Positions 38,701-47,445 of a stretch of 64,000 nucleotides of DNA are shown in pieces. The notes under the pieces are model-generated. The model saw only the letters and a program-made list of their open reading frames with translations, did not search any database and was not told where the DNA came from. A program made the position numbers and the translations under genes. Where the stretch lies: assembly GCF_013032005.1 (NCBI RefSeq), contig NZ_WQBE01000003.1, forward strand, positions 124,001 to 188,000, given 5' to 3'. This stretch comes from Ruegeria atlantica (GTDB lineage: Bacteria > Pseudomonadota > Alphaproteobacteria > Rhodobacterales > Rhodobacteraceae). The first letter of the stretch is position 1; each line of letters starts with the position of its first letter.

Positions 38701-39678
38701 GATTTCGCCGCCGACGCAACTGTTACCGGCGGTCCGGACCCCCTGACCGCAAACGATGACAATACGGCCCATGAACCAGCCGCCTATGTCGTCACACAGG
38801 CCGGAATCAGTGGAAACACTGTGACTTTCGAGATCTACGCAGATGCGGATCGGGATATCTCAAGCGGTCTTGCAATGACGGCAGAGCTGGGCTTTGACCC
38901 ATCCGTCGTAACCTTCGACACTGGGTCGGATGTGGGCAACGGGGCATTCGATTTCTTCGTGTCCAACCCGATCGGAGGGAACGTGATCCGCTTTGCCGGT
39001 GCAGCAACCACCTTCACGGATCTGAACCAGCCTCTGGTTACATTCGAGATGACCATAGTTGACCCAAATCAGCCCATCGAGTTGACGATTACGACCCCGG
39101 ATGGCGGTCCAAGCGTCTACCAGATTGGCACCAGCGGTGACGACACATTGGTAGCCTCTGATGTGGATAATTTTATCCGTGGTCAAGACGGTGATGATGC
39201 GATTGACGTTTCGGACGCTGGGCGCGACGTCATCATCTTCGAAGCTGATCCAGCCGCAAACGGCGTCGATACAGTGACAGGCTTTACAATTGGCACCGCG
39301 GCCGAAGTGTCTGATGCCGTGATGTTCAGCGGCCTAAGCTTCGGAACACTTCGCGGAGATGGCACCGATGTCGAGACACTGGCCGTCGGTGACGCCATCG
39401 GCGCAGATACCGGGGTAGTCGGTCTGACTACGGTATTGGGCGACCTGTCTGATAACACGATCGAAACTGCAGTTGAAAGCCTGACAGGGATTCAAACTGG
39501 CGACGAGATATACGTGATGGCGACGGATGGGACCGACAGTGTGCTGGTCAAAGTCGACTATACCGCCCCGAACTCTGCAACGGTTGAAACCGTGGCGCAA
39601 TTCTCCGGATTGGATGACCTAAGCGGTTTGAGTGCGGACAACATCCTGCACACCGACCCCACCGGGGCCACAGCCTGA
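35782..39678 (+). CDS. BapA-like Ig-repeat surface protein with cohesin-like domain
   Basis: About 1,298 residues. N-terminal 'prefix' region (about 1-170) with a hydrophobic stretch GIVGGLGSTILALPALAQA and TIEELYAFQFAE, then Ala- and Gly-rich linkers and a D/P/A linker. Eight Ig-like repeats of about 100 residues follow, with the recurring pattern SDGAVxNAxEQ...DLTxxGxT...DGQ...VxxNGQTYTG...GGxWSVTVPAADLAxL...ADVxDxAGN. About 1000-1100: a cohesin-like domain (VVTQAGISGNTVTFEIYAD, LGFDPSVVTFD, VIRFAGAAT, LVTFEMTIVD). The C-terminus carries RTX-like GTSGDDTLVA and the acidic, glycine-rich tail typical of BapA-type type I substrates. Start ATG 35782 or the in-frame ATG 35758; the ribosome site does not decide clearly. 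Flanked by exporter genes. Confidence 0.88.
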   Translation: MNKTWILRADAETTCEGKMTKEPESKINPTDAQPDTERKRHIRQWIDGKMRRWAGRGIVGGLGSTILALPALAQATIEELYAFQFAETIPGVRSVKLLDNGDVLLKLADGRKMVVAAENVQVLDSGAIMIAEDAVSEIAQFSLAEAGGAAAAGGLSGATAALGGLGLAGAAAAAGGGGGGGGDDDTEPSPAPAPAPTPSYPVLNLAGSQGDMLSTARTGLTAPEGTETVEVTIGSLTKTVTPEDDGSWSLSLTPAEAATLPQGVQTVTVRNLNAEGTELSAETVTFAVDTIPPTLTITGFSDGAVMNASEQTTDLNVVGTTNAQDGQTVVVSINGQPFTGTVAGGQWSVSVPAANLATLPDGATIAVTADVNDQAGNSATQADASFDTDFTAPAITLDPVAGGSIELIDVTADLTLTGSTTAVDGQTVSVTFDGQTYSTTATGGAWSVTVPSADLTGLSTGVPATVNVTVNDAAGNISVPASASVPVDLTGPSISVSPLSVGGVLNAVEVGSDLTISGSTANVEDGQQVTVTLNGQTYTDTVSGGSWSVTVPAADLASLADGGSFAVTADVSDTDGLAAPQASVPLTKDATAPTLSIDSFSDGAVLNATEQGTDLTITGSTTAEDGQLVTVSINGQTYTGAASGGAWSVTVPAADLAALSNGVTVPVTADVSDTAGNPAIQASNSFDTDFTAPSISVTGLSDGAVMNAVEQGTDLTVSGTSDAADGTVVTVEIARPDGTVDVTGTATVNSGSWSYTASAADLSALQDGVSYDVDASVTDAAGNSAQDTTSFATDFTVPTVTLDPLPVGTELDVTEQGSDLTISGTTSAEDGQTVSVSLNGQTYTGTASGGSWTATVPSVDLAALADSTGYPISASVADQAGNPTTSATITLTTDLRPVLAINPVGSNGAVSLADAQASGVTVSGTSAGLSAGQAVDVTLNGSPIGSATVAADGSWSLAVPASDFSGINAGDDLDFAADATVTGGPDPLTANDDNTAHEPAAYVVTQAGISGNTVTFEIYADADRDISSGLAMTAELGFDPSVVTFDTGSDVGNGAFDFFVSNPIGGNVIRFAGAATTFTDLNQPLVTFEMTIVDPNQPIELTITTPDGGPSVYQIGTSGDDTLVASDVDNFIRGQDGDDAIDVSDAGRDVIIFEADPAANGVDTVTGFTIGTAAEVSDAVMFSGLSFGTLRGDGTDVETLAVGDAIGADTGVVGLTTVLGDLSDNTIETAVESLTGIQTGDEIYVMATDGTDSVLVKVDYTAPNSATVETVAQFSGLDDLSGLSADNILHTDPTGATA

Positions 39679-39690
39679 TCAGAAATTCGG

Positions 39691-39712
39691 CTGCCGCCGT
39701 TTCTGGCGGCAG
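39691..39712. terminator. Hairpin after the BapA-like gene
   Basis: Perfect 8-bp stem CTGCCGCC / GGCGGCAG with loop GTTTCT, 13 bases after the stop codon. No T-run follows, so it may be a partial terminator or mRNA-stabilising hairpin, letting some transcripts continue into the SapC gene. Confidence 0.5.
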
Positions 39713-39734
39713 TCATTCAAATCACGGGGTAAAA

Positions 39735-40553
39735 ATGGCGCAAAATGGCCTGGTTCCAGTCACCTTTTCCCGGCATGGGCGGCGTTACTGGACACGTTTC
39801 ATGTCTTACCAATTCGCGGCCAATCGCGCTGAATGCGCAATTGTCTTTCAAGAAGCTCAACAAGCGGCCGCCACTTTTCCCATTTTGTTCAAGAAAACAG
39901 CCAGAGGTTATGAGCCAACCGGTATATTGTCCGTTCTCAAAGATAGGCCTACCCCATTTGTATCGCAGGCGGGCCGGTGGCTTGCCGCCTATGTGCCCTC
40001 AGCTTTACGTTGCTATCCTTTTCAGGCCGCACCTACCGGTCGCAAAAAGGCAGATCAGGCACCTCTGTTTCAATTAAATGTGGATGAATCCTCTGGGTTG
40101 CTAAGCGAAGACCCAAAGGACGAAGCATTTTTTGACAATACCGGAGCCGTTTCACCTGCCTTGCGTGAGGTGAAAATCTTTCTTCAAGCCCGCGCTGCGG
40201 CCTGTGAGGCAACCCTGGCCCTGTGTCAGATCATCAATAGTCTTAGGTTGTTCGAACCAATTGCGTCACATGATGGGATACCGCTGCCGCCCGACAAGTT
40301 TGGGGTGTCAGTCCAGCGGCTCAAGACTTTGTCGCAGGTTGAAAAGCTGAAACTGGTCGATTCGGGTGCTCTTTTCTTAATCCACGCGCATCAGATTTCA
40401 CTGTCACATTGCGGGTGGTTATCCCGGGCTCATCAACAGCTTGCACAGCAAAACCCGCAAGAAAAATACACGGAAAATTCAGATATTTCCGGTTTCCTCT
40501 ATGCCATGGCCAACGCTCAGAATGACGACTTTCTTGGAACCAATGGGGTGTGA
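39735..40553 (+). CDS. SapC-family protein
   Basis: 272 residues matching the SapC family: PVTFSRHGRRYWTRFMSYQFAANRAECAIVFQEAQQAAATFPILF, then GRWLAAYVPSALRCYPF and LFQLNVDESSGLL. Family members are encoded next to S-layer or type I secretion genes (named after Campylobacter SapC), but their function is not established. No signal peptide, so cytoplasmic. Position between a large surface protein and a TolC/ABC/adaptor operon supports a role in its secretion. Confidence 0.87.
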   Translation: MAQNGLVPVTFSRHGRRYWTRFMSYQFAANRAECAIVFQEAQQAAATFPILFKKTARGYEPTGILSVLKDRPTPFVSQAGRWLAAYVPSALRCYPFQAAPTGRKKADQAPLFQLNVDESSGLLSEDPKDEAFFDNTGAVSPALREVKIFLQARAAACEATLALCQIINSLRLFEPIASHDGIPLPPDKFGVSVQRLKTLSQVEKLKLVDSGALFLIHAHQISLSHCGWLSRAHQQLAQQNPQEKYTENSDISGFLYAMANAQNDDFLGTNGV

Positions 40554-40560
40554 AACACCT

Positions 40561-41904
40561 ATGCCAATACATGATCGCAGAGTAAAATTTGTAGCTTTAA
40601 TCTGTCTCGCCGCGTTGTCTTCGGCTTGCACGCCCGCACCCGATCTGACGGGCGTTGAAATGTCGCTTTCCCGCGGCTCAGTGGGCGCGGGCGCGAACGC
40701 TCCTTCACCGCGGCTTGCGCAAAGTGCATTTGGTCAAAAGGTTCGGGTCGCTGTCGAATCCAACCCCGACTTGGCGCAGAGCGCAACTCGACTTGAAGTC
40801 GCTGCTGCCAATGAGGACGCCGCCAAAGGGGCGTTCTTGCCGCAAGTGTCCATCGGCGTAAACGCACGATCCGAGCGCATTGAAGCGAATATTGCTGACG
40901 TTACCCCCTATTTGCGAATTTCGCAGCTAGTCTATGACGGCGGCGCGGCCTCGAATGACCTGGCTGCCGCAAAAGCCCGCGTGCTTCAAAGCCGGGGCGA
41001 CCAGTTGCAAACCGCAGCGGCAATCGCGCTTTCGGCAATCGAGGCCTATGTTGTGGTTCTTGATAGGCGAAAAATCCTGGGCATATCGGAACAGAACGTG
41101 TCGGCTCACGAAGAAATGCTTCGCCAAATAGCCGAGCGAACCGCGCAGGGTGTAGGTTCAAATGCGGATGTTCTGGCGGCCCGCTCTCGCATGGCGGACG
41201 CGCAGACAAGATTGGCGGATGCTGAGGCCAGACTAGATCGTGCGGATGCTCAGTTTCGCGAATTTTTCGGCTCTGCCCCCGGGGTATTGCCCCCTCCGGT
41301 TGCGGCCCCAAAACTGTCGAGAACTGATGCTCAGATCGTGATGGACAGCCCACAGGTTCGGCGGGCGGATGCAGCGCTGCTATCCGCAAAGGCCGAGCAG
41401 GCTGCTGCTCAATCCCGGCGTCAGCCTGGCGTTCAGGTTGCAGCCTTTGCTGATCGGGATGATAGCAATGACGCGAATTTCGGCGTCGACCTGTCATTCA
41501 ATTTCGAGATCGACAGCACAGGACAGCGCCGCGCTGCAATTGCGGCGGCAGAGGCACAGGTCAAAGAGGCTGAATTCACACGAGAATCCGTAATCCGAGA
41601 CATACGGCGAGAATTGGAATTTGTTCGCTCGGATCAGCAAGCTGGCGCAGTGCGGCTGCAGGCCGCCCGCATCGCAGTGCAGGCCAACGCCGACAGTGTC
41701 TCAGCAGCACGCGAGCAATTCACAGTAGGACGGCGTAGTCTGATCGAAATCCTGGACGCGCAACGAGATTATGTGAACGCTCAGGAAAGATTGATCCTGG
41801 CTGAGCAGAATTTCTTCCTGACCAACTATGCCGCGCTCAGCCTCACTGGTGACATTCTGGACCTTCTGGGGATTTCATCGGCCAAGTGGGGTGAGGGTCT
41901 ATGA
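40561..41904 (+). CDS. TolC-family outer-membrane channel (lipoprotein)
   Basis: About 447 residues with a lipoprotein signal (KFVALICLAALSSAC) and the two repeated helical halves of OEP/TolC proteins: ARSRMADAQTRLADAEARLDRADAQF in the first half, and FTVGRRSLIEILDAQRDYVNAQERLILAEQNFFLTNYAAL near the C-terminus, the classic family ending. Forms the outer-membrane tunnel of a type I system. Start at ATG 40561; longer frames upstream lack a signal peptide. Stop codon overlaps the ABC gene start (ATGA). Confidence 0.94.
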   Translation: MPIHDRRVKFVALICLAALSSACTPAPDLTGVEMSLSRGSVGAGANAPSPRLAQSAFGQKVRVAVESNPDLAQSATRLEVAAANEDAAKGAFLPQVSIGVNARSERIEANIADVTPYLRISQLVYDGGAASNDLAAAKARVLQSRGDQLQTAAAIALSAIEAYVVVLDRRKILGISEQNVSAHEEMLRQIAERTAQGVGSNADVLAARSRMADAQTRLADAEARLDRADAQFREFFGSAPGVLPPPVAAPKLSRTDAQIVMDSPQVRRADAALLSAKAEQAAAQSRRQPGVQVAAFADRDDSNDANFGVDLSFNFEIDSTGQRRAAIAAAEAQVKEAEFTRESVIRDIRRELEFVRSDQQAGAVRLQAARIAVQANADSVSAAREQFTVGRRSLIEILDAQRDYVNAQERLILAEQNFFLTNYAALSLTGDILDLLGISSAKWGEGL

Positions 41905-44048
41905 CACAACTGCTGCCAATTTCACGAGACCCCGAGCTTGCGCCTTTGGAAAAATGCCTGTTGCACGTCGCGGCTCAACTGGATCGGCCGATGACAAGCG
42001 CCACTTTGTATGCCGCGCAATCAGGAACGACCGGGGAACTTACCCTCCGTGACGCTATCGAAGTGGCACAAAGGGCTGGTTTGCAGGCCGGATACGGCAA
42101 ACGAAAGCTGCGGGATTTCGACACCCAACTGGCACCAGCACTTTTGCTGTTGCAAGACAATAAAGCCGTTGTTTACCACGGTCGTTCGCCCGATGGGCAT
42201 CTTTTGATTTTCGACCCTGAGCTTGGGGCTGGTATCGGTGAAGTGTCAGAAGATAAATTGAGGCACATTTACACCGGATATGCCATTCTGTTTCGCCGCA
42301 ATTATCGCGACGAAGTATCAAACAGAGATTCCTCATATTCCGGGCACTGGTTCTGGTCGGCAATGGTCGCAAACCGATGGTCTTACACACAGGTTATTCT
42401 GGCCGCAGCGCTCGCCAATCTGCTTGGCCTTTCAACGTCGATCTTCATCATGGTGGTTTATGACCGCGTTCTACCCAACGAAGCGACTGAATCCCTGATT
42501 GCGCTGACCGCTGGCGTCGGCCTCGCACTAGGCTTCGATTTCATCCTAAAGCTGTTGCGCGCCGGGTTCATTGATCGCGCCGGGCAAAAGGCCGACATGC
42601 TGATGGGGCGTCGTGTGTTTGACCAGGTTCTGAACATCCGAATGAAATCGCGTACAGGCTCGACTGGCGCCATGGCCAGCACAGTTCGTGAGTTCGAAAC
42701 TCTACGCGAGTTCTTTACTTCGGCCACGCTGGTTGCGCTGGTTGATCTGCCGTTTATAGCGCTGTTCATCTTTGTCATTCATCTGGTGGGTGGACCGCTG
42801 GCGCTTATCCCGGCCCTCGCGGTTCCAATTGTGTTGCTTGCGGGAATTGCCGTTCAACCAGTTTTGGCACGCCTGGCAGAGAAAAGCTTTTCAGACGGGC
42901 AATCCAAGCAATCCGTTCTGGTAGAAACGGTTTCAGGGCTTGAGACCATCAAAACCACCGCAGCGGCCAGGCAAATGCGAACCCGTTGGGAAAATGCGAT
43001 TGAACGACAATCGTCACACGGCGCGCGAAGCCGCACGGTGACGCAATTTGCCCTGAATCTGACCGGTTTCACCCAACAGGCTGCACAGGTTTTGATCGTC
43101 TTCTATGGCGTGTTTCTGATCACCGACGGTCAGGCCAGCATGGGGGCGCTGGTTGCCTCGGTCATGCTAACGGCGCGCGCTTTGGCCCCGTTGGGACAGC
43201 TTGCCCAAACCTTGACCCGCGTCAACCAGGCCCGAAGCGCTTACCGCAGTCTGGATGCCTTGATGCAGGCCGAAAGCGAAAGGCCACTAGGGCGCAATTG
43301 GGTAAGCCAAAACGGCTTCGAAGGTCGGATCTGCTTCAAGGATGTTCACTTCGCCTATCCCGATCAGCCCGAGGACACTTTGGCCGGCGTGTCATTTTCA
43401 ATTGAACCGGGTGAGAAGGTCGCGATTTTGGGGCCAATCGGCTCGGGTAAAAGTACTGTGGCCCGGCTGTTGCTTGGACTTTACCAGCCGCGCTCGGGGT
43501 CGGTTCTGCTGGACGGGGCAGATATCCGGCAGATCGACCCTGGTGATCTGCGTCGAAACGTCGGGTCGATCCTACAAGATATCTGGCTGTTTTCTGGCAC
43601 GGTACGCGAGAACATAAACAGCGGCACCGTCAGGCCACGCGATCAGGACTTGATCCATGCTGGGAAGGTGGCGGGGGTCGAGGATTTTATTGCCCATACC
43701 CCCAATGGGTATGACCTGAAATTGGCGGAGCGGGGTGAAGGTTTGTCCGGCGGTCAGCGGCAAGCCATTGCTTTGGCCAGGGCACTGGTCGGACGACCTC
43801 CGGTCCTGTTGCTGGATGAACCGACCAGCGCGATGGATGTAAAAACCGAGGCCGAAGTGATCCGTCGCCTGAAACAGGCAACGCAGGACACAACGATGGT
43901 CATCGTCACGCATCGCACCAGCCTTCTGGAGCTGGTGGATCGGGTCATTGTGATCGAAGGCGGGCGCGTGGGCGCAGACGGCCCGAAAAGCTTGCTGGCC
44001 CAACACGTCCGCAAAACACGGAGGCACCTGAATGTCGCGGCATCCTGA
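41901..44048 (+). CDS. Type I secretion ABC transporter with degenerate C39 domain (LapB-like)
   Basis: 715 residues. Residues 1-140 resemble a C39 peptidase fold without the catalytic DCG motif, as in LapB, HlyB and LssB, where it binds substrate. Six membrane helices follow (about 155-430), then an ATPase with GPIGSGKST, LSGGQRQAIALARALV and VLLLDEPTSAMD. LapB-type exporters secrete giant Ig- or RTX-repeat adhesins, so the BapA-like protein is the natural cargo. Overlaps tolC-like by four and the adaptor gene by 17 bases. Confidence 0.94.
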   Translation: MTQLLPISRDPELAPLEKCLLHVAAQLDRPMTSATLYAAQSGTTGELTLRDAIEVAQRAGLQAGYGKRKLRDFDTQLAPALLLLQDNKAVVYHGRSPDGHLLIFDPELGAGIGEVSEDKLRHIYTGYAILFRRNYRDEVSNRDSSYSGHWFWSAMVANRWSYTQVILAAALANLLGLSTSIFIMVVYDRVLPNEATESLIALTAGVGLALGFDFILKLLRAGFIDRAGQKADMLMGRRVFDQVLNIRMKSRTGSTGAMASTVREFETLREFFTSATLVALVDLPFIALFIFVIHLVGGPLALIPALAVPIVLLAGIAVQPVLARLAEKSFSDGQSKQSVLVETVSGLETIKTTAAARQMRTRWENAIERQSSHGARSRTVTQFALNLTGFTQQAAQVLIVFYGVFLITDGQASMGALVASVMLTARALAPLGQLAQTLTRVNQARSAYRSLDALMQAESERPLGRNWVSQNGFEGRICFKDVHFAYPDQPEDTLAGVSFSIEPGEKVAILGPIGSGKSTVARLLLGLYQPRSGSVLLDGADIRQIDPGDLRRNVGSILQDIWLFSGTVRENINSGTVRPRDQDLIHAGKVAGVEDFIAHTPNGYDLKLAERGEGLSGGQRQAIALARALVGRPPVLLLDEPTSAMDVKTEAEVIRRLKQATQDTTMVIVTHRTSLLELVDRVIVIEGGRVGADGPKSLLAQHVRKTRRHLNVAAS

Positions 44049-45342
44049 TCTGGCCACACTCGCGCGTGAAATACGTGGACGCTCACCTCTACGTGGATCT
44101 CTGCTTTTGTTGGTGATTACGTCCTGTCTCATCGTGCTTGGACTGTGGGCGCATCTCACCGTATTGGACGACGTGACGCGCGTTGACGGTCGGATCGTGC
44201 CTTCGGCTGACATTCAGGTGATCGAAGCCACTGAACCCGGCGTATTGCAATCCCTGAAAATTCGGGAAGGGCAAGTGGTTGAAAAAGGAACGCTGCTGAT
44301 GGAGTTCGAAACCACCCAGATCGACAGTCAGCTAAACCAGGAACAACAGCGTGCATTCGGGCTGATGGCGCGCACCCAACGTTTGCAGGCAGAAATTGAC
44401 GGGACCGAACTGAGGTTTTCGCCGAACCTGATCAAAGGGTCCCCCGAGGTCGTGCATTCGGAAACCGCGCTGTATCAGGGGCGCCAATCCGAATTGCGTG
44501 CTGAAATCGCAATTCTTGAAAGGCAGCGCCAGCAACGCCAACAGGAATACGAGGAAGGGCTGGTGGATCGTGTGACAGCAGATCAGACGCTTAAGTTGCT
44601 GGCCGAAGAACGCTCGATGATGCAGCCATTGGTGGAAAAGAAAATGGAGCCAGCCACAACGCTTTTAACGCTCCGCCGTGGTGAGGCCGAATGGGAAGGC
44701 CGCAGAACGCGGGCCGTGGCCGCGACCAACAGGCTGAAAACTGGTCTAGACGAAATAGAAGACCGCATCCGTGCAACGCGCAGCCGGTTTCGCAGCGCCG
44801 CGCTGACTGATCTGGCGTTGGCGACCACAGAGCTTGCGGCGTTGCAGCCCATTCTGCCAGCACTGCGCAACCGGGCCGATAGAGCACAGGTGCGATCGCC
44901 AGTTCGGGGTATCGTGAACCGGGTGCATCGCAGCACAATTGGGGGATTGGCCCGCAGTGGAGAGGAATTGATTGAAATTGTGCCCTTGAACGACACCTTG
45001 CTTGTCGAAGCCTATGTGCGGCCAGAAGACATTGCCTTTCTTCACTCAGGGCAGCCGGTCAAGGTCAAGATCACAGCCTATGACTTTGCCCGTTATGGGG
45101 CTTTGAACGGTCAAATCACGCGCATCGGTGCAGACACGATCACGCGGTCCGAACGCAATGACGAAGAAGTTTTTGTCGTAGAAATTGAGACCAGCAACTC
45201 GATGCTGGATGCCAATGGTCTGGCCGTTGAAATCATCCCCGGCATGATTGCTGAGGTTGACATTCTGTCGGGCAAAAAGACGGTAATGGAATACCTTCTG
45301 CAACCTGTGGTCAAAGTCAAAGACAGGGCACTGCGCGAATAG
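44032..45342 (+). CDS. HlyD/LapC-family periplasmic adaptor
   Basis: 436 residues with a membrane helix (about 22-42), an alpha-helical hairpin rich in Gln/Glu/Arg (about 95-265), and the conserved C-terminal segment VKVKITAYDFARYGALNGQITRIG...IIPGMIAEVDILSGKKTVMEYLLQPV. Completes the TolC/ABC/adaptor set with the two preceding overlapping genes. Confidence 0.95.
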   Translation: MSRHPDLATLAREIRGRSPLRGSLLLLVITSCLIVLGLWAHLTVLDDVTRVDGRIVPSADIQVIEATEPGVLQSLKIREGQVVEKGTLLMEFETTQIDSQLNQEQQRAFGLMARTQRLQAEIDGTELRFSPNLIKGSPEVVHSETALYQGRQSELRAEIAILERQRQQRQQEYEEGLVDRVTADQTLKLLAEERSMMQPLVEKKMEPATTLLTLRRGEAEWEGRRTRAVAATNRLKTGLDEIEDRIRATRSRFRSAALTDLALATTELAALQPILPALRNRADRAQVRSPVRGIVNRVHRSTIGGLARSGEELIEIVPLNDTLLVEAYVRPEDIAFLHSGQPVKVKITAYDFARYGALNGQITRIGADTITRSERNDEEVFVVEIETSNSMLDANGLAVEIIPGMIAEVDILSGKKTVMEYLLQPVVKVKDRALRE

Positions 45343-45408
45343 GTCAAAACGGGCTAAGCCCGGTTATAGGTCCACGTTACTGACCAGATCTTACAGAATG
45401 GGCGGCTG

Positions 45409-47175
45409 TCAGGACACCGGTTGTTTGAACTGCTTGTCAAACAATTTCCGGAACACCCCATCGTTCTCGACCAAAGTTTCCAAGTTGCCTTCCTCAATAA
45501 CCTCACCGTCCTGAATGACAATGATCTTGTCCGCTTCCAACACGGTAGACAGCCTGTGGGCGATTACAATCGTTGTGACATTCTCTGTCAGCTTGTCCAG
45601 CGCGGTTTTCACAAGGGTTTCAGATTCTGCATCAAGGGCACTGGTGGCTTCGTCCAGCAACAAGATTTCAGACTTTCGCAGAATTGCTCGTGCAATGGCC
45701 AACCTCTGTTTTTGCCCGCCAGACAAAAACGCGCCGTTCTCACCCACTTGCGTGTCATAGCCGAATTGCATCTTGCTGATAAATTCATGTGCATGGGCGG
45801 CCCGCGCGGCTTCGGTCACCTCTTCGTCGGTGGCCTCGGGACGCGCAAATCTGAGGTTCTCCATAATCGAAGCGGAAAACAGGAACGTTTCCTGACCAAC
45901 ATACGAGATCTTTTGGCGCAACGAGGCAAAGCTTGCCCCCTGTAGATCCTGCCCGTCTATTTCAACCGTTCCGCTATCAGGATCATAAAAACGCATGATC
46001 AGGCCAAATATAGTAGATTTTCCGCCACCGGACTGACCAACAAGAGCCGTTGTCTTTCCAGCCTCAAATGTCACGTTCATATCCGAAATGACATTGGGGT
46101 TTCCCTTGTACCCAAAACTGAGATCCCTTAGCCGAATTTCACCCGGTCCAGATTCCAGCGGTTTGGCATCGGGGCTTTCCCGCATGGGCTCTTCTTCGTC
46201 CAGCAAATCAAACATCAGGCCGATCGGAACCAGCGCCGTTTCAATGACAACGCGCATCTTCGACAAACGTTTTGCCGGCTCGTATGCCATCAACAGCGCC
46301 GTGATGAACGACATCAGCTGACCTGCGGTGGTTGGGCCGCTTCCTGCGATACCTATGGTGCTGATCACCAGAACCCCGGCTATGGCCAGGCCCGCCAGAA
46401 ATTCCATCAACGGGCTAGCGACCGATTGCAGTTTCGAAATCGAGTTCGCCCGTTTTTCAACCGATCTGATCGCCCCATTCATCCGTCCGACCATATGATC
46501 TTCGAGAGCAAAGACCTTGATGATCGTAATACCCCCGGACGTTTCTTGAAGAACCTTGATGATCTCGGACAGGGCCGCCATCTCGGACTGCATGATCGAG
46601 CGAACGCGCTTGAGCAGGAAACGAACACTCACCAATGCAACCGGGCCCACAACAAAGAACAGCACGGACAATAAAGGCTGCTGATAGACCATTACGAAAA
46701 CCAGACCGATCAATGTCAGTAAGTCTCGCACAAAGCTGGTGACAACGACGTTGACCAGCCGTCTGGCCGCCTGAGCCCCCTGCGTCACGCGCATCAAAAG
46801 GCCCGAGGATTCGTTTCTGGAGAAAAAGCCCACACCGCGCTTGATCAGCTTGGCATAAAGACGTTCTTGTTGAACGGCAATGATGCGGTTCCCAGCCCGC
46901 GCCAAAAACACTGCCTGTACGTAAGATGCAGCCGCCTTGCCGAAAAACAGCGCAATTACAGCCCCGGCAACCAGAAAGACCTGCGAGCGCATCTCAGGCT
47001 CGGTCATGGTGTTGACGATGTTTTCCATCATCCACGCGGTACCGGCAGTGGTTGCAGCAACCACAACCATGGCCATCATCGCGATCCCATACAACCAGCC
47101 CTGGCTGCGCAGGCTTTCGCCCAGCAAACGGCCGATATGACCGGATTGCCATTTGGCCAAGGTTTTTTTGATCAT
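45409..47175 (-). CDS. MsbA-type ABC exporter (half transporter)
   Basis: 588 residues: six-helix transmembrane domain (about 20-320) and ATPase with GQSGGGKST, Q-loop YVGQETFLF, LSGGQKQRLAIARAIL and ILLLDEATSALD. The fold fits MsbA/lipid A or multidrug homodimeric exporters. ATG 47175 has GGAG six bases upstream; an in-frame TTG is four codons earlier. It is convergent with the adaptor gene and has no adaptor of its own, so a link with the secretion locus is not implied. Confidence 0.92.
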   Translation of the reverse strand: MIKKTLAKWQSGHIGRLLGESLRSQGWLYGIAMMAMVVVAATTAGTAWMMENIVNTMTEPEMRSQVFLVAGAVIALFFGKAAASYVQAVFLARAGNRIIAVQQERLYAKLIKRGVGFFSRNESSGLLMRVTQGAQAARRLVNVVVTSFVRDLLTLIGLVFVMVYQQPLLSVLFFVVGPVALVSVRFLLKRVRSIMQSEMAALSEIIKVLQETSGGITIIKVFALEDHMVGRMNGAIRSVEKRANSISKLQSVASPLMEFLAGLAIAGVLVISTIGIAGSGPTTAGQLMSFITALLMAYEPAKRLSKMRVVIETALVPIGLMFDLLDEEEPMRESPDAKPLESGPGEIRLRDLSFGYKGNPNVISDMNVTFEAGKTTALVGQSGGGKSTIFGLIMRFYDPDSGTVEIDGQDLQGASFASLRQKISYVGQETFLFSASIMENLRFARPEATDEEVTEAARAAHAHEFISKMQFGYDTQVGENGAFLSGGQKQRLAIARAILRKSEILLLDEATSALDAESETLVKTALDKLTENVTTIVIAHRLSTVLEADKIIVIQDGEVIEEGNLETLVENDGVFRKLFDKQFKQPVS

Positions 47176-47445
47176 TCTACTCTCCAAAACCCTTAGCTGT
47201 TCCGATACCCGGCAGCGTCATGGTCTTAACCCGCATTGCACCGGCAACCCCCGGACAGGATGGTGTTAGTTATGCGCGACTGCGCCAAGAATCCATAGCC
47301 CGCGCGCAGATAATAAAAGCGATGTGTTCCAGCTGACATCAGGTTTAGGATTTTGTCCTATATTTCGTGTAACGAAGTGGTTTTGCTAAATTATTCACAA
47401 CATGAGCTCTAGTATAAGACCGCCTTCCAGCTATTGATAGGCGCT

